From positions 62,001-126,000 of the forward strand of contig NZ_VRLT01000028.1 in assembly GCF_008017835.1 (NCBI RefSeq): a stretch of 64,000 bases of DNA. The letters run 5' to 3'. This DNA comes from Mesonia sp. HuA40. GTDB taxonomy: Bacteria > Bacteroidota > Bacteroidia > Flavobacteriales > Flavobacteriaceae. The notes below the pieces were generated by a model that was given only the letters and a program-made list of their open reading frames with translations, had not been told where the DNA came from and did not search any database. Each line of letters begins with the position of its first letter. Positions within the stretch are counted from its first letter, which is position 1. The position numbers and the translations under genes were made by a program. Below are positions 53,958-61,800 of the stretch, piece by piece.

Positions 53958-54584
53958 ATGAAATTTTCAAACGATTTTAAAGAAGCGGTTTTAGCCTTAT
54001 CGCAAAAAGAAAAAGACCAACTCTTATTGCGCCTGCTCAAAAAAGACAAAAACCTAATCAAGCAATTGCATTTTAGATTAATTGACGATAAAAATGTAGA
54101 TGAACGCAGAGCTATCTTAGAACAACATATTTTAAAAATCAGTAAAAAAATTGCACAAGAATCGGTTTCACTCAACCAATTGAAGGTATTCACCAGCCGA
54201 CTCAGTTCAGAAATCAGCGATCATAGTCGCACTACCAAAGACCAATTTGGCGAAGTATATTTAAATCTTTTAATGCTCAACACCTTGTTGAAGTATGGCA
54301 CCTCACTATTTGAAAATAGTAATCATTTTGCTAGTCAAAAATTTTATATTTACATCATTAAACGCATCTTTAAATGCTTGGTTCAAATTAAAAAGATGCA
54401 TGAAGACCTACACCTAGAATTTCAACCTTTATTAGAAGAATTGACAGATCATTTAGTCAAAAATGAATTATTGACAAAAATGTGCATCCACCACGGTCTA
54501 GACTTTAATTGGCTAAACGTTCATCATATACCCGAAGATATCGTTGGCATTCAAAAAGAACTAAAACAAGCCGGCTTTCTTTAA
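53958..54584 (+). CDS. uncharacterised all-helical protein downstream of polA
   Basis: A 208-aa soluble protein I cannot name. It is almost wholly helical: LALSQKEKDQLLLRLLKKDK near the start, then DERRAILEQHILKISKKIAQE, and a C-terminal helical half with HLVKNELLTKMCIHHGLDFN. There is no signal peptide, no membrane span and no metal or nucleotide motif. It is 58 bases after polA in the same direction, so co-transcription is likely. The opening segment of short helices with charged repeats could be a dimerisation or nucleic-acid-binding element, but that is a guess. Confidence 0.75.
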   Translation: MKFSNDFKEAVLALSQKEKDQLLLRLLKKDKNLIKQLHFRLIDDKNVDERRAILEQHILKISKKIAQESVSLNQLKVFTSRLSSEISDHSRTTKDQFGEVYLNLLMLNTLLKYGTSLFENSNHFASQKFYIYIIKRIFKCLVQIKKMHEDLHLEFQPLLEELTDHLVKNELLTKMCIHHGLDFNWLNVHHIPEDIVGIQKELKQAGFL

Positions 54585-54727
54585 AGGTATGCTTTTTTTT
54601 TCCAAAAAACACACAGCTTCTCATTTTTAATAGCCTATAGAGCAGCGAAACATTTGACTTTAAAGCCTTGTTTACAAATCAAACAATTGAAATTGAGTCT
54701 CTTCACATAAAAATTAGCAAGACAGGC

Positions 54728-54757
54728 TTGTTCAATAAATTAAAAATCGTACTTTTG
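54728..54757 (+). promoter_or_regulatory. promoter of rplM-rpsI
   Basis: TTG at 54728-54730, a 19-base gap, then TACTTTTG at 54750-54757. It implies a leader of about 55 bases containing the hairpin at 54761-54785. Confidence 0.65.
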
Positions 54758-54760
54758 CAA

Positions 54761-54785
54761 CCCATTTCCCTCAATCGGGAATGGG
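54761..54785 (+). promoter_or_regulatory. leader hairpin of the L13-S9 operon
   Basis: cccatttccc/gggaatggg pairs over about nine positions around a six-base loop, right after the predicted start of transcription and before aaagg. It is well placed to be the binding site for L13 feedback control. Confidence 0.55.
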
Positions 54786-54817
54786 AAAGGAATGTTTAAT
54801 TTATAAATTTATTTAGT

Positions 54818-55273
54818 GTGAATACATTAAGTTACAAAACCGTATCGGCCAACAAAAGCACCGTGAATAAGGAGTGGGTTGTGTTAGATGCAGAAGGACA
54901 ATCGTTAGGTCGTCTTTCTTCGATCGCGGCAAAGTTGATCAGAGGAAAGCACAAGCCTAATTTCACCCCGCATGTTGATTGTGGTGATAACGTAATCGTT
55001 ATAAACGCAGAAAAAATCAACCTTACAGGGAAAAAATGGGAAGCTAAGGAGTATATCCGTTACACTGGATACCCAGGCGGACAAAGAAGCTTGAATGCAG
55101 CTGGCTTATTTGAAAAAGACCCTAGAAGAGTTATTGAAAAAGCTGTAAAAGGGATGTTACCTAAAAACAAATTAGGTTCGGCCTTATTCAAAAACTTAAA
55201 GGTTTATGTTGGTTCTGAGCACGATCACGAAGCACAAAAACCTAAGAATATTAATTTAAACGAACTGGTGTAA
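54818..55273 (+). CDS. rplM: 50S ribosomal protein L13
   Basis: Large-subunit protein, 151 aa, complete. It opens with GTG (MNTLSYKTVSANKSTVNKEW) and holds WVVLDAEGQSLGRLSSIAAK (about residues 20-39) and the family core GDNVIVINAEKINLTGKKW. The C-terminus includes GMLPKNKLGSALFKNLKVY and SEHDHEAQKP. It is followed by rpsI with the stop and start adjacent, the common L13-S9 pair. The non-ATG start and the leader hairpin both suggest controlled translation. Confidence 0.98.
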   Translation: MNTLSYKTVSANKSTVNKEWVVLDAEGQSLGRLSSIAAKLIRGKHKPNFTPHVDCGDNVIVINAEKINLTGKKWEAKEYIRYTGYPGGQRSLNAAGLFEKDPRRVIEKAVKGMLPKNKLGSALFKNLKVYVGSEHDHEAQKPKNINLNELV

Positions 55274-55660
55274 ATGGAGACAATTCACAAAATAGGTCGT
55301 AGAAAAACTGCCGTAGCACGTGTATTCGTACAAGCAGGTAAAGGTGAAATTACAGTAAACAAGAAAAAGGTTAACGATTATTTCACAACTGGTACATTAC
55401 AATACAAAGTAAACCAACCTTTAATGTTAACTGGTAACGAAGAAGCTTTCGACTTAAATGTTACCGTTAAAGGAGGCGGTATTACTGGTCAAGCAGAAGC
55501 TGTACGTTTAGCTATTGCAAGAGCTATGTGCGCAATCGACGAAGAAAACAGAACGGCTTTAAAACCAGAAGGCTTACTTACAAGAGACCCAAGAATGGTT
55601 GAGCGTAAGAAGTTTGGTCAGAAGAAAGCTCGTAAGAAATTCCAATTCTCGAAACGTTAA
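55274..55660 (+). CDS. rpsI: 30S ribosomal protein S9
   Basis: Small-subunit protein, 128 aa. It starts directly after the L13 stop. Landmarks are IHKIGRRKTAVARVFVQAGK, the central VKGGGITGQAEAVRLAIARA, and the basic tail with KKFGQKKARKKFQFSKR, whose final lysine and arginine reach the P-site tRNA. A 160-base gap with possible RNA structure separates it from rpsB. Confidence 0.98.
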   Translation: METIHKIGRRKTAVARVFVQAGKGEITVNKKKVNDYFTTGTLQYKVNQPLMLTGNEEAFDLNVTVKGGGITGQAEAVRLAIARAMCAIDEENRTALKPEGLLTRDPRMVERKKFGQKKARKKFQFSKR

Positions 55661-55748
55661 TCGATTTCTGGAACGAATTAAAAAATCAATTTTAAATTTA
55701 AAGTATTTGTTGTTATTTCGCTTAAAGCGGAAGTTAGTTTAGCATCTA

Positions 55749-55793
55749 AATAGGCAAGGCCATTACACAAGTAAGCCACTTGTTTATTGCTAT
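55749..55793 (+). promoter_or_regulatory. candidate structured leader of rpsB
   Basis: An outer stem (atag-g-caa with ttgctat, one bulged G) encloses a perfect hairpin acaagt/acttgt (55767-55783). It sits 28-72 bases before the rpsB ATG. Regulation by S2 is inference. Confidence 0.35.
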
Positions 55794-55820
55794 CTCAACA
55801 GAACGTAAACTATTACAAAA

Positions 55821-56591
55821 ATGGCAAACAAAGTAGAAGTTAAAGAATTACTTGATGCAGGTGTACACTTTGGTCACCTAACAAGAAGATGGAACCCCAA
55901 CATGGCGCCTTACATTTATATGGAGCGCAACGGGATTCACATCATCAACTTATATAAAAGTGCAGCTAAAATGGAAGAGGCGGCAAACGCCCTTAGCAAA
56001 ATCGCTGCCAGCGGTAGAAAAATTTTATTTGTAGCTACCAAAAAACAAGCAAAAGAAATTGTTGCAGAAGAAGCTGAAAGAGCAAATATGCCATACATTA
56101 CAGAGCGTTGGCCTGGAGGTATGCTTACCAACTTTGTTACGATTAGAAAAGCCGTAAAGAAAATGGCTTCTATCGATAGAATGAAAAAAGATGGTACTTT
56201 CAACTCACTTTCTAAAAAAGAACGTTTACAAGTAGACCGTTTACGTGCAAAATTAGAAAAGAACTTAGGTTCTATCTCTGATATGACACGCTTACCTGGA
56301 GCACTATTTGTAGTAGACATCACTCGTGAACATATCGCGATTAAAGAAGCTCAAAAATTAAACATTCCTATTTTTGCGATGGTTGATACCAACTCTGATC
56401 CACGTGAGGTAGATTACGTAATCCCATCAAACGATGACGCTTCTAAATCAATTAAGAAAGTAATCTCTTACGTTTCAGATGCGATAGTTGACGGTTTGCA
56501 AGAAAGAAAAGCAGACAAAGACGCTAAAAAAGAAGTGAAAGCGGCCAAAAAACAAGCCGAAACTAAAGAGGCAACTCAAGAAGATAAATAA
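55821..56591 (+). CDS. rpsB: 30S ribosomal protein S2
   Basis: Small-subunit protein, 256 aa. It has the family start [20 protein letters not shown], then [20 protein letters not shown] and [40 protein letters not shown] precedes the [20 protein letters not shown] segment. A C-terminal Lys/Glu-rich extension of about 30 residues is typical for Bacteroidetes. tsf follows after 97 bases with a nested hairpin between them. Confidence 0.98.
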   Translation: MANKVEVKELLDAGVHFGHLTRRWNPNMAPYIYMERNGIHIINLYKSAAKMEEAANALSKIAASGRKILFVATKKQAKEIVAEEAERANMPYITERWPGGMLTNFVTIRKAVKKMASIDRMKKDGTFNSLSKKERLQVDRLRAKLEKNLGSISDMTRLPGALFVVDITREHIAIKEAQKLNIPIFAMVDTNSDPREVDYVIPSNDDASKSIKKVISYVSDAIVDGLQERKADKDAKKEVKAAKKQAETKEATQEDK

Positions 56592-56612
56592 AATAATCGT
56601 TTTATAATCTAT

Positions 56613-56668
56613 GCTAAGTCGTTTAGTAATTTTATTGTAAAATAGAGTTGCAAACGACTTTGCTTTTT
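56613..56668 (+). terminator. nested hairpin between rpsB and tsf, possible partial terminator
   Basis: Outer 9-bp stem aagtcgttt/aaacgactt (56616-56624 with 56652-56660) encloses an inner perfect stem atttta/taaaat (56629-56643). A tgcttttt tail follows. This could lower tsf expression relative to rpsB or be a processing site. Confidence 0.5.
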
Positions 56669-56688
56669 AAAATTAAAATCTGAAAAAA

Positions 56689-57654
56689 ATGGCAAAAATA
56701 ACTGCTGCAGAAGTAAATAAATTAAGAAAATCTACCGGTGCCGGTATGATGGATTGTAAAAAAGCTTTAGTAGAAGCCGAAGGTGACTTTGACAAGGCTA
56801 TTGAAGTATTACGTAAAAAAGGGCAAAAAGTAGCGGCAAAAAGAGCAGACAGAGAGTCTTCTGAAGGTGCTGCTGTAGCCAAAGTAAACGCCGAAGAAAA
56901 CAAAGGTGTAGCTATTGTTTTAGGTTGCGAAACTGACTTCGTAGGTAAAAACGAGAATTTCTTGCAATTAGCAAGTGAGTTGGGCGAATTGGCCTTAAAC
57001 TATGAAACTAAAGAAGAGTTTTTAGCTGCAGACTTTAACGGGATGAGTGTAGCCGATAAACTTGTTGAGCAAACTGGAGTTATTGGTGAAAAATTAGATA
57101 TTAATGCTTTTGAGGTAGTTAAAGCTCCTTTTGTAGCGTCTTACGTGCACATTAACAAAATTGCTGCCGTAGTTGGATTCTCTGCTAAAGTAGATAACGC
57201 AGAAACCTTAGGTAAAGATGTTGCCATGCAAATTGCCTCAATGGGCGCAACGGCATTGTCTTACAAAGATCTTGACCCTGCATTCGTAGCTTCTGAAACC
57301 GAAGCTAGAATTGCCGAAATCGAAAAAGGAAATATAGAACTTGAGCGTTTAGGTAAAACCAAGAAAAACGTACCACAGTTTATCTCTATGTCACAAATTA
57401 CTCCCGAAGTAATGGCTAAAGCCGAAGAAGATGCGAAAGCAGAACTTAAAGCTGAAGGAAAACCAGAGAAAATTTGGGATAGAATCTTACCAGGTAAAAT
57501 GGATCGTTTCTTATCTGATAACACTACTCTTGATAAAGAGATGTGCTTATTAGACCAAACTTTTATCAAAGATGATAAGAAAAACGTAGCCGAGTATGTA
57601 GCTTCTTATGGAGAGGTTAGCATTACTGAATTTAAGCGTGTTTCTTTAGGATAA
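56689..57654 (+). CDS. tsf: translation elongation factor Ts
   Basis: Guanine nucleotide exchange factor for EF-Tu. It has 321 aa. The N-terminal UBA-like domain is AAEVNKLRKSTGAGMMDCKK with ALVEAEGDFDKAIEVLRKKG. The TDFVGKNENF segment is the EF-Tu-contacting core motif. The second core half runs to the end (LPGKMDRFLSDNTTLDKEMC, SITEFKRVSLG). It lies after rpsB and before a strong terminator. Expression of the pair may be split by the hairpin upstream. Confidence 0.98.
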   Translation: MAKITAAEVNKLRKSTGAGMMDCKKALVEAEGDFDKAIEVLRKKGQKVAAKRADRESSEGAAVAKVNAEENKGVAIVLGCETDFVGKNENFLQLASELGELALNYETKEEFLAADFNGMSVADKLVEQTGVIGEKLDINAFEVVKAPFVASYVHINKIAAVVGFSAKVDNAETLGKDVAMQIASMGATALSYKDLDPAFVASETEARIAEIEKGNIELERLGKTKKNVPQFISMSQITPEVMAKAEEDAKAELKAEGKPEKIWDRILPGKMDRFLSDNTTLDKEMCLLDQTFIKDDKKNVAEYVASYGEVSITEFKRVSLG

Positions 57655-57679
57655 TTAAAATTCAAACACTTATAAACAC

Positions 57680-57713
57680 AGCCTACAACTTAAAAAGTTG
57701 TAGGCTTTTTTTT
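57680..57713 (+). terminator. strong terminator after tsf
   Basis: Perfect 10-bp stem gcctacaact/agttgtaggc with a five-base loop followed by eight T. It starts 27 bases after the tsf stop. Confidence 0.92.
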
Positions 57714-57893
57714 ACCTTAATTTGATTGTGTCTAAGCTAAAAAAAGTTAAATCCAAGATTAACACTCAATTAATGCTATGCTACTCTATCCTCAATAACA
57801 AAATTTAAAGCCTAAAACATTCTTGCTACCCAAAAAGGTCTAGTCAAATGAATGGTTTTTTTACATGCCGTTTTTCAAACTTTAGAATATGCG

Positions 57894-57901
57894 TATATTT
57901 G
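57894..57901 (+). promoter_or_regulatory. promoter -7 box of pyrH-frr
   Basis: TATATTTG fits TAnnTTTG and ends 21 bases before the chosen pyrH ATG. It lies inside a longer in-frame extension, so it also argues for the start at 57923. Confidence 0.5.
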
Positions 57902-57922
57902 CGCAACTTTACGACACAACTT

Positions 57923-58630
57923 ATGCAATACAAAAGAATTTTATTAAAACTATCTGGAGAAGCTTTAATGGGCAATCGCCAGTATGGGATTGACCCAGAA
58001 AGACTTGCCGAATATGCTGCAGAAATTAAATCGGTTACCGATAAAGGCGTACAAGTAGCTATCGTAATTGGTGGTGGTAACATTTTTAGAGGAGTAGCCG
58101 GAGCCAGCAAGGGTATGGATCGCGTTCAAGGTGACCACATGGGGATGCTAGCCACAGTTATCAACGGCTTAGCCCTACAAAGTGCTTGTGAAGATGCCGG
58201 AATTCCTACTCGCCTGCAATCAGCAGTAAAAATTAATGAAGTTGCCGAACCTTTTATCCGCCGAAAGGCTATGAGACATTTAGATAAAGGCCGTGTGGTA
58301 ATTTTTGGCGGTGGTACAGGTAATCCTTATTTCACTACAGACTCTGCAGCTGTACTACGTGCCATAGAGATCAATGCCGATGTGATTTTAAAAGGCACAC
58401 GAGTAGATGGAATTTACACAGCAGATCCCGAAAAGAACACCGAAGCAACAAAATTTGATTTTATTACTTTTGATGATGTACTCCGCAAAGGACTAAAAGT
58501 TATGGATACTACCGCTTTTACCTTGAGCCAAGAAAACCAATTGCCAATAATTGTATTTGATATGAACAAGCCCGGTAATTTATTAAAAGTAGTACACGGC
58601 GAAAACATTGGTACTAAAGTAAACTTGTAA
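57923..58630 (+). CDS. pyrH: uridylate kinase (UMP kinase)
   Basis: Phosphorylates UMP to UDP in pyrimidine synthesis; bacterial hexameric type. It has 235 aa from [17 protein letters not shown]; a longer frame from 57848 is rejected as it runs through a promoter. Seen are the nucleotide-binding [40 protein letters not shown] and [20 protein letters not shown], and the C-terminal [14 protein letters not shown]. It is followed by frr after 45 bases, a common pair. Confidence 0.97.
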   Translation: MQYKRILLKLSGEALMGNRQYGIDPERLAEYAAEIKSVTDKGVQVAIVIGGGNIFRGVAGASKGMDRVQGDHMGMLATVINGLALQSACEDAGIPTRLQSAVKINEVAEPFIRRKAMRHLDKGRVVIFGGGTGNPYFTTDSAAVLRAIEINADVILKGTRVDGIYTADPEKNTEATKFDFITFDDVLRKGLKVMDTTAFTLSQENQLPIIVFDMNKPGNLLKVVHGENIGTKVNL

Positions 58631-58675
58631 AAGACTTATCGTATATTTGACAACCAGTTTATAAATTGTAAAACC

Positions 58676-59230
58676 ATGAACGAAGAGATAGAATTAATTA
58701 TAGACAGCACCGAGGAGGCCATGCAAAATGCTATTAAGCATTTAGAAAAAGAATTAATTAAAATTAGAGCCGGTAAAGCTAGTCCTAATATGGTAAGTTC
58801 GGTTTTGGTAGAGTATTACGGAAGCAAAACACCGCTTAACCAGGTGGGAAATATCAACACCCCAGATGCACGTACCATTTCTATTCAGCCATTTGAAAAA
58901 TCATTGATTCCCGAAATTGAAAAAGGGATTATGAATGCCAACCTAGGCTTTAACCCTATGAATAATGGAGAAAGTGTAATCATCAATGTTCCTCCCTTAA
59001 CCGAAGAGCGTCGTAGAGAATTAGCTAAACAAGCAAAAGCTGTAGCCGAAGATGCCAAAGTGGGTGTACGTAATGATCGAAAAAATGCCAATAACGAATT
59101 GAAAAAATTAGATCTATCTGAAGATATGCTTAAAGGAGCTGAAGCTGATGTGCAAGAGCTTACCGATAAACACGTCACAAAAATAGATGACATTCTAAAA
59201 GTAAAGGAAAAAGAAATTATGACGGTTTAA
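58676..59230 (+). CDS. frr: ribosome recycling factor
   Basis: With EF-G it splits post-termination ribosomes. It has 184 aa, complete: domain I three-helix bundle (LIIDSTEEAMQNAIKHLEKE, LIKIRAGKASPNMVSSVLVE) and domain II beta/alpha (NTPDARTISIQPFEKSLIPE). The closing helix holds LTEERRRELAKQAKAVAEDA. It is the last gene before a terminator at 59251-59277. Confidence 0.98.
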   Translation: MNEEIELIIDSTEEAMQNAIKHLEKELIKIRAGKASPNMVSSVLVEYYGSKTPLNQVGNINTPDARTISIQPFEKSLIPEIEKGIMNANLGFNPMNNGESVIINVPPLTEERRRELAKQAKAVAEDAKVGVRNDRKNANNELKKLDLSEDMLKGAEADVQELTDKHVTKIDDILKVKEKEIMTV

Positions 59231-59250
59231 TTCTTTTGCTAAAATCTTTT

Positions 59251-59277
59251 AAAAGCGACAATCTTGTCGCTTTTTTT
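59251..59277 (+). terminator. terminator after frr
   Basis: Stem aaaagcgaca/tgtcgctttt with a four-base loop followed by T-run. It lies 20 bases after the frr stop and before the DUF5686 gene start, so it rejects the longer DUF5686 frame from 59236. Confidence 0.88.
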
Positions 59278-59304
59278 ATTTACTTGCATCTTATAAAATT
59301 ATTC

Positions 59305-61740
59305 ATGCATAGGTTTACATTTCTTTATCTTTTGTTGTTGGTTGGAGGCCTTGCGCATTCCCAAAACCTTCTTAGAGGTAAGATAGTATCACAAGAGGAT
59401 CAAACTCCTATACCCTATGCTAGAATTGAATGGGTGAACCAAGATCAAACCGAACTCTCCAATATTGACGGAAGTTTTAAGCTGAATGTTAGCCAAAAGC
59501 AAGGATATTTAAAAGTGAGTTACTTAGGCTACATCAATAAAAAGATAAAGATTAGTTCAAACCCCTATTACCTTATCCAACTTGAACCAGATCCAGAAAA
59601 ACTAGAGGAAGTTTTTATAACCTCTACCCAACAACTTGCTCAACGTATTATAAATAAAAGTATTCAGCAAAAAGAGTACAACGACCCTGTTCTTAAATTT
59701 AAAAATTACAGCTATAATAACTACCTCAAATTAATTATTGATAACCAAAAAGCAGATTTTAAAGTTGAGCTAGACACCACCAATACAAGTGTTTCAACCA
59801 TTTTAAATCAAGGCCGCGCTTATTTAACCGAGGAATTTAGCAATTTTGAATATACAAACGACAAAGGCTTACAAGAAAAAATTTTAGGCACCCGAACAGC
59901 TGGCTTTAAACAACCGGTTTTTGAGATGCTATCGTTAAACATTCAATCACCTTCTTGGTATAAAGAAAAGTATACGGTTTTTGGAAATGACTATGCCGGC
60001 CCCTTGGCAAAGAATCCTTTTAGAAACTATCGTTATAAAGTATTAGACACTACCCAAAGTACTCGCCCTGCGTACGTGATTTACTTTCAACCCAAACGTC
60101 AAAAAACCGTAGCCTCACTAGAAGGACTACTATACATCGACACTTTAAACTATGGGCTCCAGAAAGCAGTAGGGCAATTGAAAGGGGAGTTAGAAATAGA
60201 GGCCACGCAAAATTTCACCTATCTTCCAGAACAAGATATTTGGTTTCCTGTAAGAAATGAGATTCTTTTAAAACCGGGAACCGGTGGTAAAAAAGTATCT
60301 ATTTTTGGCGGAAGCATAAGTTTAGGAAGTTTAACTTCAAATAAGTCTAATGAGCAAGCACAATATTTACAAGCTATTAGCACCAACTCAAACTGGAAGT
60401 TTAATAGTGAAAAGCCACTATTAAACCAGAAAGCGGCCATTAGCTTAGCCGCCAAGGCAACAGATCGTAAAGCTGAGTTTTGGCAAAAAAATAGGAGTAT
60501 CCCGTACTCGTCCAGAGATCAGCGAACATTTAAAAATGTGGAGCGGCTAATAGAGCAACAACATATTGACCGAAAGATTAATCTACTTCAAAATTTCAAC
60601 ATTGGTTATTTACCCATTGGCTTTTTTAATCTCGATTTACGTACACTTGTTAAATATAACGATTACGAAGGATTTAGGCTGGGCGCTGGCGGAGTAACCA
60701 ATCATAATTTTGCTAAACGTTTTAGAATTGATGGATACAGCGTTTATGGATTTAAAGACCGAGCTTTTAAATATAAAATTGGTGCAGGCTACCAGTTAAA
60801 CCCCAATAAAAATACCTGGTTAAACCTGAGTTATATAAATGATATTGAAGAAATAGGAACTTTTAAATACCTCACAGATGCTCGCGTTTATTCACTATTT
60901 GAGCCTCGTCTGGTAAACATCAACTTTTACTACAAATACGAATCTTATCAAGCTAGCCTGCAACACCAAATTGCCCCTTCGCTTTTAAGCGAATTTAAGC
61001 TAGCCAAAACCAATATCAATCAGACTGGTGGTTACCGCTACATCGACAATCAGCTCGCCAGAAAAGCCTATGATATTACCGCATTTACAGCAAGTTTTAG
61101 GTACAGTCCTAAAAGTACATTTTTACAAGCGCCCAACAAAAATATAGAAGTTGAGGTGGGCTATCCTCAATTCAGTTTACAAGTAGAGCGAGCTATAAAA
61201 GGAGTACTAAACGGCGATTACAACTATACCAAATTAGGACTTAAAATGCAATATACCATAGAGCGCATTACTCAAGTAAACACTGAATTCATTGCCGAAG
61301 CCAATGCTGGTTTTGGCGATCTACCGCTTACCCATACTTTTCATGCTTTTCCCAATAGCCCCAATAAAGAAACCGTTATGAATCGGTTTTCTGTGGCGGG
61401 TAGACGAACCTTTGAAACCATGTATTTTAGTGAGTTTTTTAGTGACAAGCAGGCCAGTTTGCAAATAAAACATAAATTACGCCCCTTTACTATATCACAG
61501 CGTATTCAGCCTCAACTGGTATTTATTTCGCGCCACGCTATTGGCGATTTTGAAGCAAAAGACAGGCACCTGGGGGTGCGTTTTAATACGCTAAACAAAG
61601 GTTATCACGAAGCGGGTATAGAATTAAACAATATACTTTTTGGTTTCGGATTAAACTTTGCTTACCGCTACGGTGCCTATCACCTGCCTCAATTAGAAGA
61701 TAATATCAGTTTAAAATTCACTTTTTACTTTAAGCTTTAA
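59305..61740 (+). CDS. DUF5686 outer-membrane protein with carboxypeptidase-like N-terminal domain
   Basis: Outer-membrane protein of 811 aa from MHRFTFLYLLLLVGGLAHSQ (signal peptide). A carboxypeptidase D regulatory-like beta-sandwich (about residues 22-100: LRGKIVSQEDQTPIPYARIE, LSNIDGSFKLNV) leads to a DUF5686 body. The latter shows EEVFITSTQQLAQRIINKSI and ends in a barrel with KFTFYFKL. It resembles SusC-like plug architecture but has no TonB-box or typical plug domain I can see. Function unknown. The gene is alone between a terminator and the RND gene. Confidence 0.88.
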   Translation: MHRFTFLYLLLLVGGLAHSQNLLRGKIVSQEDQTPIPYARIEWVNQDQTELSNIDGSFKLNVSQKQGYLKVSYLGYINKKIKISSNPYYLIQLEPDPEKLEEVFITSTQQLAQRIINKSIQQKEYNDPVLKFKNYSYNNYLKLIIDNQKADFKVELDTTNTSVSTILNQGRAYLTEEFSNFEYTNDKGLQEKILGTRTAGFKQPVFEMLSLNIQSPSWYKEKYTVFGNDYAGPLAKNPFRNYRYKVLDTTQSTRPAYVIYFQPKRQKTVASLEGLLYIDTLNYGLQKAVGQLKGELEIEATQNFTYLPEQDIWFPVRNEILLKPGTGGKKVSIFGGSISLGSLTSNKSNEQAQYLQAISTNSNWKFNSEKPLLNQKAAISLAAKATDRKAEFWQKNRSIPYSSRDQRTFKNVERLIEQQHIDRKINLLQNFNIGYLPIGFFNLDLRTLVKYNDYEGFRLGAGGVTNHNFAKRFRIDGYSVYGFKDRAFKYKIGAGYQLNPNKNTWLNLSYINDIEEIGTFKYLTDARVYSLFEPRLVNINFYYKYESYQASLQHQIAPSLLSEFKLAKTNINQTGGYRYIDNQLARKAYDITAFTASFRYSPKSTFLQAPNKNIEVEVGYPQFSLQVERAIKGVLNGDYNYTKLGLKMQYTIERITQVNTEFIAEANAGFGDLPLTHTFHAFPNSPNKETVMNRFSVAGRRTFETMYFSEFFSDKQASLQIKHKLRPFTISQRIQPQLVFISRHAIGDFEAKDRHLGVRFNTLNKGYHEAGIELNNILFGFGLNFAYRYGAYHLPQLEDNISLKFTFYFKL

Positions 61741-61774
61741 TTTTAAAATCATCACATTATTAGGTATCATTTTA

Positions 61775-61782
61775 TACCTTTG
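61775..61782 (+). promoter_or_regulatory. promoter -7 box of the RND permease gene
   Basis: TACCTTTG fits TAnnTTTG and ends 18 bases before the ATG at 61801. No clear -33 element. Confidence 0.45.
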
Positions 61783-61800
61783 CAGCCTTAATTCATACTC

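Noticed and set aside
57848-57922. N-terminal extension of pyrH
   Set aside because: It contains the TATATTTG promoter box and the conserved UMP kinase start is [14 protein letters not shown].
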